A stretch of DNA of 64,000 bases, taken from assembly GCA_934434925.1 (NCBI GenBank), contig CAKSAC010000006.1, forward strand, positions 38,823 through 102,822, given 5' to 3'. Under the pieces are notes generated by a model. It was not told where the DNA came from and made no database searches. It was given only the letters and a program-made list of their open reading frames with translations. The position numbers and the translations under genes were made by a program. Shown here piece after piece: positions 18,437 through 25,900 of the stretch (its first letter is position 1; every line of letters starts with the position of its first letter). Source of the stretch: an uncultured Eubacteriales bacterium. Its GTDB lineage: Bacteria; Bacillota; Clostridia; Oscillospirales; CAG-272.

Positions 18437-21223
18437 TCAGGCGCGCATGGTCTTATCGTTCGCGTTAAAGGCCAGGTTCGCGTTGGAAGCGGCCTGCATG
18501 AGCGGCTGCCGCATTCTTTCCATATCGGCTTCGGTCAAGGTACAGCGCGGCGCAAAATCCGGGCTTTGCGCATATTCAATCAAGCGGTTGCGGAGCCATG
18601 CGGCGGCCGGATCCCATTCGCGGAAAGACAGCGTGCAGACCAGCAAGCGTCCTGCTCCCACCCGGTATTCATAGAGCGCCGCCTGTCGATAGGCGTACTT
18701 ATAGTTTGCGGCCACCTCCACAATCGGGTCAAACGGCACGCCCGCCGGGAAAACCGTAGCGCTTCCGCCTTCCAGCAGGTATCGGAACTGCCACCCGCAA
18801 AAGCCTGCATGCGGAAGCCCTTCCAGCGCCGGATGATCGGCAATCACCGTGGCAAGATTCCCGTCGGTACGTCCGGCCAGCGCAATCTGAAAGCTCGTTT
18901 TTTGCGCGGTAAAGGGGGCGGAACCGAGGAGCAGAACATCGCTCCCTGCCCGGAGTGCGGCCGTCAGTTCCTCGGGGCCGATCTCCGTGGCCACCAGCAG
19001 ATTTTCGTTCTTGCAGGGTTCGGACACAGCCGGGAAGGCGTAAATCTCCCATTCGTTTTCCGCAAAGAGCGCGCCGCCTTCCAGCGTGATTGACAGCCGG
19101 TAAGCGCACGGCGTCTGCGTGGCGGGCAGGCATAAAGGCGGGGTCGGCAAATCGGTAATCTCCCCGGCCGGCAAGGCTCCTGTGCGCAGTGTGCGCGAAA
19201 ATACCGTCCGCTCCCCCTCAAACAGGCGCACGGTCAGGGTAGCGTCCGACAGCGGCTTGCCGTAATGCGAGACAGACACCCGATAAGGAATCTCTTCTCC
19301 CGCCGTGAAGGAAAACCGCGTGCCAAGCCCCGCGAGCAGAACCGTCTCCCCGTTATAACGCCGCACGTTTTCGGGGGTTTCGCCCGGTTTCATCTCATAG
19401 AACTCGTTCATCATCCCCACATGATACCCGAATGTGTGCCAGTGGGTGTCAATATCGCCGAGAAAGTCATATCCCGACAGCGCGCGGGTGGCCCGGGCCG
19501 TTTCAAAGCAGTGTTTCCGGATCCGGCGCTGCCACTCGCAGGAATTCCGGTAAAAGAGCGGAGCGCGGGCGAGAAGCCCCTGCGCCGCCAAATGCTCCTC
19601 CACCGAAGAAAGGAACGCCGTTTCCCCGATACGGGTTCCGCGATAGCGCGGCAAAAGGCTGAGATCGCAATAGGTCCCGCTTATGCATATCTCATGCGAA
19701 AGACAGGGCACCCCGCCGTACGCCTTTCGGTTTTCATCCAGTTTTTCGGGCGTGCCGTTCAGAGAGGTATAACTGAGAAGACCGAGATTGTAGCTGTTGA
19801 AAAGATCGCAGAACCCGGCCAGTTTTTTCATGCGGGCGGGATTGTGCCAGAACGGTTTTTCCACCATGTCGGTTCCGCTGTTTTCCGGCGTACACATGTA
19901 TTCCACGCCCCGCATGGCGCTCATCGGAGAGAAGCATGCGTCGCTCTCCTGGTGTACGACGGCAGCCAGCCCTTCCAAAAACGCCACCCGGTCATCGTCA
20001 AGCATCAGTTCGTTCCCGGCGCAGAAAATGACCACCGAAGGATGGCGGCGGCAGGTCGTGACGATCTGTTTCCAGAAAGAGGCCGGCGCATTGTTCGGGC
20101 ATTCGATCTGCACAAGAATCCCGAGCGTATCGGCGGCATCCAGATACGCCTCGTCCGGCACCCAGGTATGAAAGCGGATAAAGTTGAATCCCAGCGACTT
20201 ATACAGCCGGACATTGCGGCGATAATAAGCAGGGTCGTCGGTCGGGTGTACCGTCACGGGGAAATAGCAATGCTCGGTGACCCCGCGTAAAAAGATCGGT
20301 TCCCCGTTCAGAAATATCCGCCCGTCGCCCTCGGGGTTCTGCGCCGCAGTAAGACGGCGAAGGCCGAAAGAACGCCGCAATTCCTGCCCGGACGAGCGAA
20401 TGACGAGCGTATGCAAAACCGGATTTTCCGGGCTCCATCGCCCGGCCCCCGGAAGCGGAACCGAAATCTCGCCTGTCGCTTCCCCGGCCGCCAGGGGAAC
20501 CCCGCTCTTCTCCGGACCCCCTCGCCCGGCGCAGATTTCATAGCGGTACGGCAGGGAGCCTCCGCCCGTAAAAACCGGGCGGATTGTGATCCCGTCCGCG
20601 TCCGGGGAGGAAATCACGCAGACATCGCGAAGCTCTCCCGCATAAAAGCGAATCTCGACGTCGCCAGTCACGCCGCCGGTTCCTTCGTTCGCGGCGCGGT
20701 TGGTCAGTCCGGAAACCAGCCCCCCGGCATATCCCTTCAGCGGAAGATTGGAAACGACCATCGTCACGCGGTTTTCGCCCGCCGTCAGAACCCCCTCCGG
20801 GATCGGGAACGAAAAGGGAACGCCATACCCCTCCTGCCGGCCGACGGGCTTTCCGTTGATAAAGACCTCCGCCGCGTTCTGCACCCCGCCGCAGAAGAAT
20901 TCCGCCTGCCCTCCGATCTCTCTCAGTTCCACCGTGCGCTGATAGGTGAAGGCTCCGCGCACCGTGGGCAACGCCATGTCCGGCGGCCGTCCTGCCATCG
21001 GATAGCGTTGCATTCCGTATTCGGGATTCAGTTGCAATCCGGCAAAAAAGGGGGCAAAGCGGAACTCATCCCCCCTCTCTTCCCAATACCCGGGAACCGC
21101 CTCCCGGAGAAGAAATTCCGGAGAGGCAGGCTCGGTTTTTGGCAGATCCCCCGCCGGGCGGTAATCGACCCGCCACGCCCCCGAAAGGCTGACGGCGCGA
21201 AAGAGCAGATTTCCTTCTTTCAT
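18437..21223 (-). CDS. Glycoside hydrolase family 2 (beta-galactosidase/glucuronidase-like)
   Basis: 928 residues. A jelly-roll sugar-binding domain (about 1-200) and an immunoglobulin-like domain (200-290) precede the TIM barrel, which shows FLRGVTEHCYFPV and FIRFHTW. The acid/base is Glu405 in CAGNE and the likely nucleophile is Glu511 in SHEICISGTYCD. The C-terminal 300 residues include a glutamine-amidotransferase-like stretch ending in a putative accessory domain. There is no signal peptide, so intracellular cleavage of a beta-glycoside is likely. AGGAGG just before the ATG supports the start. An intrinsic terminator separates it from the upstream isomerase gene. Confidence 0.88.
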   Translation of the reverse strand: MKEGNLLFRAVSLSGAWRVDYRPAGDLPKTEPASPEFLLREAVPGYWEERGDEFRFAPFFAGLQLNPEYGMQRYPMAGRPPDMALPTVRGAFTYQRTVELREIGGQAEFFCGGVQNAAEVFINGKPVGRQEGYGVPFSFPIPEGVLTAGENRVTMVVSNLPLKGYAGGLVSGLTNRAANEGTGGVTGDVEIRFYAGELRDVCVISSPDADGITIRPVFTGGGSLPYRYEICAGRGGPEKSGVPLAAGEATGEISVPLPGAGRWSPENPVLHTLVIRSSGQELRRSFGLRRLTAAQNPEGDGRIFLNGEPIFLRGVTEHCYFPVTVHPTDDPAYYRRNVRLYKSLGFNFIRFHTWVPDEAYLDAADTLGILVQIECPNNAPASFWKQIVTTCRRHPSVVIFCAGNELMLDDDRVAFLEGLAAVVHQESDACFSPMSAMRGVEYMCTPENSGTDMVEKPFWHNPARMKKLAGFCDLFNSYNLGLLSYTSLNGTPEKLDENRKAYGGVPCLSHEICISGTYCDLSLLPRYRGTRIGETAFLSSVEEHLAAQGLLARAPLFYRNSCEWQRRIRKHCFETARATRALSGYDFLGDIDTHWHTFGYHVGMMNEFYEMKPGETPENVRRYNGETVLLAGLGTRFSFTAGEEIPYRVSVSHYGKPLSDATLTVRLFEGERTVFSRTLRTGALPAGEITDLPTPPLCLPATQTPCAYRLSITLEGGALFAENEWEIYAFPAVSEPCKNENLLVATEIGPEELTAALRAGSDVLLLGSAPFTAQKTSFQIALAGRTDGNLATVIADHPALEGLPHAGFCGWQFRYLLEGGSATVFPAGVPFDPIVEVAANYKYAYRQAALYEYRVGAGRLLVCTLSFREWDPAAAWLRNRLIEYAQSPDFAPRCTLTEADMERMRQPLMQAASNANLAFNANDKTMRA

Positions 21224-21356
21224 ATTTCCTCCTGATGCCCGCGCTTTGCAAAAGACCGGGCAAAACGTCTTTGCCGGCGGGCGGCTTTTTCATTATTACC
21301 ATACCACGAAAAGGCAAAAAAAGCAAGCTCTCCCGCGATTTTTCCGGGAAAAAGAG

Positions 21357-21386
21357 AAAGACCGTAAAGTTTTCTTTACAGTCTTT
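21357..21386 (-). terminator. Intrinsic terminator of the Gfo/Idh-isomerase unit
   Basis: On the minus strand a 13-bp stem (one G-U pair) with a 4-base loop is followed by TCTCTTTTT. The inner part is the palindrome GTAAAG-AAAA-CTTTAC, which recurs elsewhere in the window. Confidence 0.8.
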
Positions 21387-21398
21387 CGGATATGACGT

Positions 21399-22232
21399 TC
21401 AAAGCGTCTTTTCGATTTCGCGGAGAAGGTCGCGTCCGGCGACGATATCTTTTCTTTGCTGTTCTCCCGAGATTTCGCGCTCGATGATCCAAGGCCCCTG
21501 ATACCCGATCTCTTCCAGTCTTTTCAGGACCTCCGGAATATTGGCGCGGCCGGTTCCCAACGGAACTTCTTTCCCGAGTTCCATGCCGCTTGTCGGCAGG
21601 TTGCCGTCTTTAAGGTGCAGATTGCGGACGTATTTCCCGAAAACCTCGATCGCGTCCACGGAATTCCCGCGCCCGTAGAGGATCAGATTGGCGGTGTCGA
21701 AGTTGATTCCGACATTCGGCATGCCGATCATTTCAATGGTGCGGAGCATGGTCATCGGCGTCTCCTGCCCGGTCTCAAACAGGAAGGTTTGATTACGGGG
21801 AGCCATATGCCGGCAGAGGTTGCGCAGAGCCGCCACGGTTCCGATGTAATCGGGGTGATCCGGCGTTTCGGGCAAAAATCCGACGTGCGTGACCACATTT
21901 TCCACCCCGATCCGGTAGGCAAAGTCCGCGCCCGCCTTGACCTCGGCGAGGCGATGTTCCCGATAGGCCGCCGGCACAAGGCCGAGGGTCTGCGGTCCGA
22001 ACTGAACGTTCCATTCCCCGGCCGGGGTCCAGCCCGCCCAGAGCGCCGTCACTTCCACGCCGGTTTCGTCCATCGCTTCCCGAATCCTCTTTGCGGCCTC
22101 TTCGGTATAGAATTCCGGATGCCAGCAACTGATCTGACAGCAGTCCAGGTCGATCTCCAGAAGATCGCGAAATCTTTTTTTGAAATCCATGTCGTATTCC
22201 GACCATACAATCAAAACTCCGATATGATGCAT
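21399..22232 (-). CDS. Sugar phosphate isomerase/epimerase family protein (AP-endonuclease-2 TIM barrel)
   Basis: 277 residues. The TIM-barrel family pattern is present: CCQISCWHPEF near the start, VVTHVGFLPE, FETGQET, VGINFDTANL (metal-binding Asp), LHLKDG (His/Asp) and PLGTGRANIPEVLKRLEEIGYQGPWIIERE at the end of the barrel. These residues bind a divalent metal in xylose-isomerase-like enzymes. The gene follows a Gfo/Idh/MocA oxidoreductase by 29 bases on the same strand, and the two probably act in sequence on one sugar or glycoside. The reaction is unknown. Confidence 0.88.
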   Translation of the reverse strand: MHHIGVLIVWSEYDMDFKKRFRDLLEIDLDCCQISCWHPEFYTEEAAKRIREAMDETGVEVTALWAGWTPAGEWNVQFGPQTLGLVPAAYREHRLAEVKAGADFAYRIGVENVVTHVGFLPETPDHPDYIGTVAALRNLCRHMAPRNQTFLFETGQETPMTMLRTIEMIGMPNVGINFDTANLILYGRGNSVDAIEVFGKYVRNLHLKDGNLPTSGMELGKEVPLGTGRANIPEVLKRLEEIGYQGPWIIEREISGEQQRKDIVAGRDLLREIEKTL

Positions 22233-22261
22233 ATGCTTTTCTCCTTATCCTGACCGGTGGG

Positions 22262-23278
22262 TCAGCCTTCAAATTTCACAATCCGTCCGTTTTCGTCCGC
22301 ACTCTTCATCAGCGTATGGATGAGGCGGATCGACCTAGAGGCACTTTCGGGCGGGTTCAGTTCGTTTTTTTTGCCGTTTTCGATCAGATCGACAAAGTAG
22401 CGGATTTCCGCCGGGATCCCCTGAATCTTCTCCATGTCTTCGGGCGTGTAGGGATCCCCGCTCCCGTCGGACGGATAGACCTTCAGCCGATTGTCATGAT
22501 AGATCAGGCAGGCCTTGTCAAAGACCGCGCGGAACCCGGCCTGAAAGGGAACGCCGGTCAACTGTTCATTGGCGATAACGGTGACCGGAATTCCGCTCTC
22601 ATAATAAAGTTCGGTCTGGCAGGCATCGTACCGCGTGTTCTTGGAATCGGCCCGGCAGGAAACCGCTGTCGGTTCGCCGAGCAGATAACGGACAAAGTCG
22701 ATATCGTGAATATGCAGGTCGGTGATCGGCCCGCCGGAGCGCTCATAGTCCATATACCAGTTTTCAAACCCCCAGACGGCGGGAGTCGAGAGCCGTTCCA
22801 TATACAGATTGCGGAGCTTGCCGAACCGCCCGTCTTCGGTCACTTTTTTAAGGTAAGCGTACTCTCCCCAGAAACGGAGGCATTGTCCGATCATCAGACG
22901 GCGGCCGCTCTTTTCGGCGGCGGCAATCATTTCCCGGCACTTCTCTTCGGAAGTGGACATCGGCTTTTCGCAAAGAACGTCATAGCCGCTTTCCAGCATT
23001 TCAATCGTATAGGAAGGATGGAGATGGGTCGGCAGACAGATATCCACCAGCGTAATCTCTTCTTTCTCCAGCATTTCCCGGTAATCGGTATAGTACCGGA
23101 AAACCCCGTCAACATTTTCTGTTTCGATATTGATTTTCTGCACGGCGGTGAATTTTTCCGGATTGATGTCACATACCGCGATGAGTTTTACGGGAATTCC
23201 CTGTTTTTCCAGCGCCAGATACGCATTCTTGTGGCTTTGGGCGATTCCGCCGAAGCCGATGATAGCGACGCGAACCAT
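22262..23278 (-). CDS. Gfo/Idh/MocA family oxidoreductase
   Basis: 338 residues. It has the Rossmann motif GFGGIAQ at residues 8-14, CEKPMS at about 95 (family signature EKP), and a C-terminal substrate domain with GPITDLHIHDIDF. The ATG at 23278 follows AGGAG. It heads a two-gene unit with the TIM-barrel isomerase and is divergent from an AraC-type regulator, which is the obvious candidate to control it. NAD(P)-linked redox chemistry on a sugar or cyclitol is expected; the substrate is unknown. Confidence 0.9.
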   Translation of the reverse strand: MVRVAIIGFGGIAQSHKNAYLALEKQGIPVKLIAVCDINPEKFTAVQKINIETENVDGVFRYYTDYREMLEKEEITLVDICLPTHLHPSYTIEMLESGYDVLCEKPMSTSEEKCREMIAAAEKSGRRLMIGQCLRFWGEYAYLKKVTEDGRFGKLRNLYMERLSTPAVWGFENWYMDYERSGGPITDLHIHDIDFVRYLLGEPTAVSCRADSKNTRYDACQTELYYESGIPVTVIANEQLTGVPFQAGFRAVFDKACLIYHDNRLKVYPSDGSGDPYTPEDMEKIQGIPAEIRYFVDLIENGKKNELNPPESASRSIRLIHTLMKSADENGRIVKFEG

Positions 23279-23303
23279 ATGCGTTTCTCCTTTTTGCGAA
23301 AGA

Positions 23304-23332
23304 TTGACTTTTTCCCCTTCGCCTGTTATAAT
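23304..23332 (+). promoter_or_regulatory. Sigma-A promoter of the AraC-type gene
   Basis: TTGACT (23304-23309) and TATAAT (23327-23332) with a 17-base spacer. Its -10 box overlaps the -10 box of the divergent promoter by 2 bases. Confidence 0.75.
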
Positions 23333-23359
23333 GATAGCACAGCAAAAAAGAGAAGTAAA
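23331..23359 (-). promoter_or_regulatory. Sigma-A-like promoter of the Gfo/Idh-isomerase unit
   Basis: On the minus strand TTTACT (23354-23359) and TATCAT (23331-23336) with a 17-base spacer. Polymerase binding here and at the opposite promoter should exclude each other. Confidence 0.6.
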
Positions 23360-23432
23360 GTACAAAAAAGCCACAAAACTTTTCATTTTGGCTCATTGTT
23401 TCTGCTTTTCGGAGAACGATAGGAGAAAGACT

Positions 23433-24320
23433 ATGCATTGGAAACCGGCCATCACGCCCCACGCCGTGGTAGTCAGCTCTTTTTACACGGCCTTTTCCGC
23501 GCCGTTTCATGCGTTCGGAGAGGACGAAGGGGAAACCCATGATTTTTGGGAAATGCTCTGCGTTCTGGAAGGGGAAGTCAGCGCCACCGCGGGAAGAACG
23601 ATGCGCATCCTGCATGCCGGAGAGATGATCCTGCACCAACCGATGGAATTTCATCGTCACCACTCGCTCTGCCCCGGCACACGTATCCTGATTTTTTCCT
23701 TCGGCGCGGACAGAATGCCCCCGCTCCGACATTTCGTTTTTTCGTTGCGGCAGGAAGATATTTCGACCTTTCGGCGGCTCTTGTCGGAAATGGAAGAGGC
23801 GAACGGTACCTATGCCTTCGGGGTCTGCCATCCCGACCTCTGCCGGTTGATTCCCCCGCTCCGTCTGCAATGCCTTCTCTCGGATTTTGAAGGTACGCTG
23901 GCGCGCATCTTTTTGCGCGAACAAAGCGCCTCCGTCGGCCTGCTCCCCGCAGAAGAATACGAGGCCGCGCTCTTCCGCGACACGGTGGCCTATCTTTATG
24001 ATACCATGGCCGAGCCGCTGACCGCCCCGGAGATCGCGCGGAAAATGGGCACGAGCCTTTCTTCGCTCAAACGCCTTTTTGCCCGCTACTCCGGGCTTGG
24101 GGTCATGTCCTATCTGCGCCATCTGCGCCTTTCCCGGGCGGCGGGCATGCTGGCCGACGGGTACAGCGTGAAAGAAGCGGCGGCCGCCGCCGGCTTTTCT
24201 TCTCTTCCGACCTTTTGTACAGCCTTCCGCCGGATGAACGGCGTGTCTCCTTCCTCTTATAAAAAGCGTACCCGCCGCCTGCCGGCCCGTGACGCTTTCC
24301 CGCCGCTTGCCGACCCGTGA
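23433..24320 (+). CDS. AraC family transcriptional regulator with cupin sensor domain
   Basis: 295 residues. The N-terminal cupin domain (about 1-160) shows FWEMLCVLEGEVSATAG and LHAGEMILHQPMEFHRH, a typical ligand pocket. The C-terminal 100 residues hold two helix-turn-helix motifs (LTAPEIARKMGTSLSSLKRLF and the AGFSSLPTFCTAFRRMNGVSP signature). AGGAG precedes the ATG at 23433. It probably senses the substrate of the divergent Gfo/Idh-isomerase genes. The last 12 codons lie in a 28-bp tandem repeat, and the stop codon sits in repeat unit 2. Confidence 0.92.
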   Translation: MHWKPAITPHAVVVSSFYTAFSAPFHAFGEDEGETHDFWEMLCVLEGEVSATAGRTMRILHAGEMILHQPMEFHRHHSLCPGTRILIFSFGADRMPPLRHFVFSLRQEDISTFRRLLSEMEEANGTYAFGVCHPDLCRLIPPLRLQCLLSDFEGTLARIFLREQSASVGLLPAEEYEAALFRDTVAYLYDTMAEPLTAPEIARKMGTSLSSLKRLFARYSGLGVMSYLRHLRLSRAAGMLADGYSVKEAAAAAGFSSLPTFCTAFRRMNGVSPSSYKKRTRRLPARDAFPPLADP

Positions 24321-24367
24321 CGCTTTCCCGCCGGTTGCCGGCCCGTGACGCTTTCCCGCCGCTTGCG
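24286..24367 (+). repeat. 28-bp tandem repeat, three units, spanning the AraC gene stop
   Basis: Units start at 24286, 24314 and 24342. Each contains CCCGTGACG; because 28 is not a multiple of 3, the TGA is read in frame only in unit 2, where it ends the gene. Confidence 0.92.
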
Positions 24368-24523
24368 TGGGCCTTTCGCTTTTTTTCTCGCATTTCTCCC
24401 TTTTTCCGCCCCGCGTCGTTCATATGAAATTCACAAATATGTGCTATGCTGTTTCTGTATTGGAGTTTTTTCCCTCTGCCATCCGTTCCGCACAAACAGG
24501 CGGAACGAGAGAAAGGAGTTTTC

Positions 24524-25009
24524 ATGTCTTCTTCGTCCAAAAAACCCGGGAACCGCCCCAAAAGGTCCGGGAGCCGTCCTTCCCCCTTCGTTCGCTTTCT
24601 TCGTACGCGTAAACGGATCTGGATTCCCTCGCTTGCGGCGCTGGGCCTTCTTGTCGCCCTGCTTATCGTTTTTTTGTCTCCGTCTCCGCTGGACGCCGCC
24701 AAAACCCGTCTTTTGCGCGCGGACTATGAAATCATCATGCAGATAAACTCTTCGGATGTCACCGGGAGCGATTCCACACAGAAAGAAGACCTCTGTTCCC
24801 GACGGCTCGTGATGCGCCACCGGGAATACGCGCTCCGCACGGTCGAGGTTCTGGAATTCCGCACCGTGAACGATGCGAAAGACTATTATGACTTGTTGCT
24901 GTCCGGGAAATATACAAAAAAGATTTCCGCCTCGGCGGGAACCGACGGATACCGGAACGGGCGGACCGTCGTATACGGGCATGTTCTGGCCGTCAAAGCC
25001 ACCCGCTGA
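24524..25009 (+). CDS. Small single-pass membrane protein, function unknown
   Basis: 161 residues. A basic, Ser/Lys/Pro-rich N-terminus (1-30) is followed by one transmembrane segment (about 33-52, SLAALGLLVALLIVFL) and an external or cytosolic domain of about 105 residues that I do not recognise. The positive N-terminus suggests the C-terminal domain lies outside. A strong AAAGGAG precedes the ATG. Its final codons (KATR and the stop) form the first unit of a 15-bp tandem repeat. It lies between the AraC-type regulator and an XRE-type regulator, both on the plus strand, with no evidence of shared function. Confidence 0.65.
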   Translation: MSSSSKKPGNRPKRSGSRPSPFVRFLRTRKRIWIPSLAALGLLVALLIVFLSPSPLDAAKTRLLRADYEIIMQINSSDVTGSDSTQKEDLCSRRLVMRHREYALRTVEVLEFRTVNDAKDYYDLLLSGKYTKKISASAGTDGYRNGRTVVYGHVLAVKATR

Positions 25010-25053
25010 AAAGCCACCCGCTGAAAAGCCATCCCGCAAAAAAGCCACCCCGC
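24995..25053 (+). repeat. 15-bp tandem repeat (aaagccacccgctga) spanning a stop codon
   Basis: Two exact units (24995, 25010) and two degenerate ones (25025, 25041). The TGA ending unit 1 is the stop of the upstream gene. Confidence 0.85.
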
Positions 25054-25093
25054 GCTTCCTCTTTCCACGGGGAATGCGTTCTCTTCCTTCCGC

Positions 25094-25109
25094 GTAAAGT
25101 TTTCTATAC
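25094..25109 (+). repeat. Dispersed GTAAAG-TTTT-CTATAC element
   Basis: A near-palindromic 16-mer. Close relatives are at 21364, 35340, 40217, 46130 and 53248, with one in the opposite orientation at 13990. Here it precedes the XRE gene by 24 bases. Confidence 0.55.
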
Positions 25110-25133
25110 ATTTCAAACAGAAAGGAGGGCGCT

Positions 25134-25703
25134 ATGGAGGACCTCTCCAAAATCACCGCCAAAAATATCGTTGCCCTGCGCACCGCCATGAAAATGACGC
25201 AACTGGAACTTGGCGAAAAACTTCGTTATTCCGACAAGGCCATTTCCAAATGGGAACGGGGAGAAGCCATTCCCGACGCTTATGTGCTGAAAGAAATGAG
25301 CGACCTTTTCGGTGTGAGCGTGGATTATCTGCTCACGCCGCATGAAGAGCGTCGCCCGCTCCGCAATTCCATCCGGCGGAACAACCGTCTCGTCATTTCG
25401 CTGATTGCTTTCTTCGGCGTTTGGGCGGCGGCCAGCCTTGCCTTTACCATTCTACTCGGTCTGGAGGTCTGCGAGTGGCGTATCTTCGTCTTTGCGTTCC
25501 CGGTCTCTCTCGTTGTCCTTCTCGTTTTCAACTCTCTTTGGGGAACGCGTATGCGGAACTATTTCCTGATTGCGGCGCTGGTCGCGTCTGTTTTCGTTTC
25601 GATCTATTTCGCATTGCTCCCACTCAGGTTCTGGCCGCTTTTTGTGCTGATTGCCCCGGCGGAACTGATTGTTTTTCTGGCATTCCGCTTAAAAAGCAAA
25701 TAA
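25134..25703 (+). CDS. XRE-family regulator fused to a membrane domain
   Basis: 189 residues. The first 70 form a Cro/CI-type helix-turn-helix (NIVALRTAMKMTQLELGEKL and KAISKWERGEAIPD). Four predicted transmembrane helices follow. Such membrane-tethered XRE proteins are common in Clostridia and are presumed to respond to membrane or envelope signals. AGGAGG lies just before the ATG. It lies 197 bases upstream of the cytoplasmic beta-helix gene, whose promoter has paired TTGCA/TGCAA dyads that it could bind; that link is only inferred from position. Confidence 0.82.
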   Translation: MEDLSKITAKNIVALRTAMKMTQLELGEKLRYSDKAISKWERGEAIPDAYVLKEMSDLFGVSVDYLLTPHEERRPLRNSIRRNNRLVISLIAFFGVWAAASLAFTILLGLEVCEWRIFVFAFPVSLVVLLVFNSLWGTRMRNYFLIAALVASVFVSIYFALLPLRFWPLFVLIAPAELIVFLAFRLKSK

Positions 25704-25790
25704 CCTTCCCGCGGGTTCCGCACTCTCTGCCCTGTTCCTCTTTTTTCGGTCGGGTTTCCCCGGCCGCTTTTCTTTTCCCGGAAAATGGTT

Positions 25791-25828
25791 TTGCAGATTG
25801 TGCAATAGGGCTTGCATTTTTTTTGCAA
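25791..25828 (+). promoter_or_regulatory. Two TTGCA/TGCAA dyads, candidate operators
   Basis: TTGCA-N5-TGCAA at 25791-25805 and TTGCA-N7-TGCAA at 25812-25828. Their left arms are 21 bases apart (two helical turns), and the second covers the -35 box of the beta-helix gene promoter. Confidence 0.5.
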
Positions 25829-25840
25829 CCTTTGTATAAT
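25812..25840 (+). promoter_or_regulatory. Sigma-A promoter of the cytoplasmic beta-helix gene
   Basis: TTGCAT (25812-25817) and TATAAT (25835-25840) with a 17-base spacer. Confidence 0.75.
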
Positions 25841-25900
25841 CAAGGTGAGATCTCCGGTTTTGGGGATATTCATGACATATCGGACTAAGGAGGTACCGAC

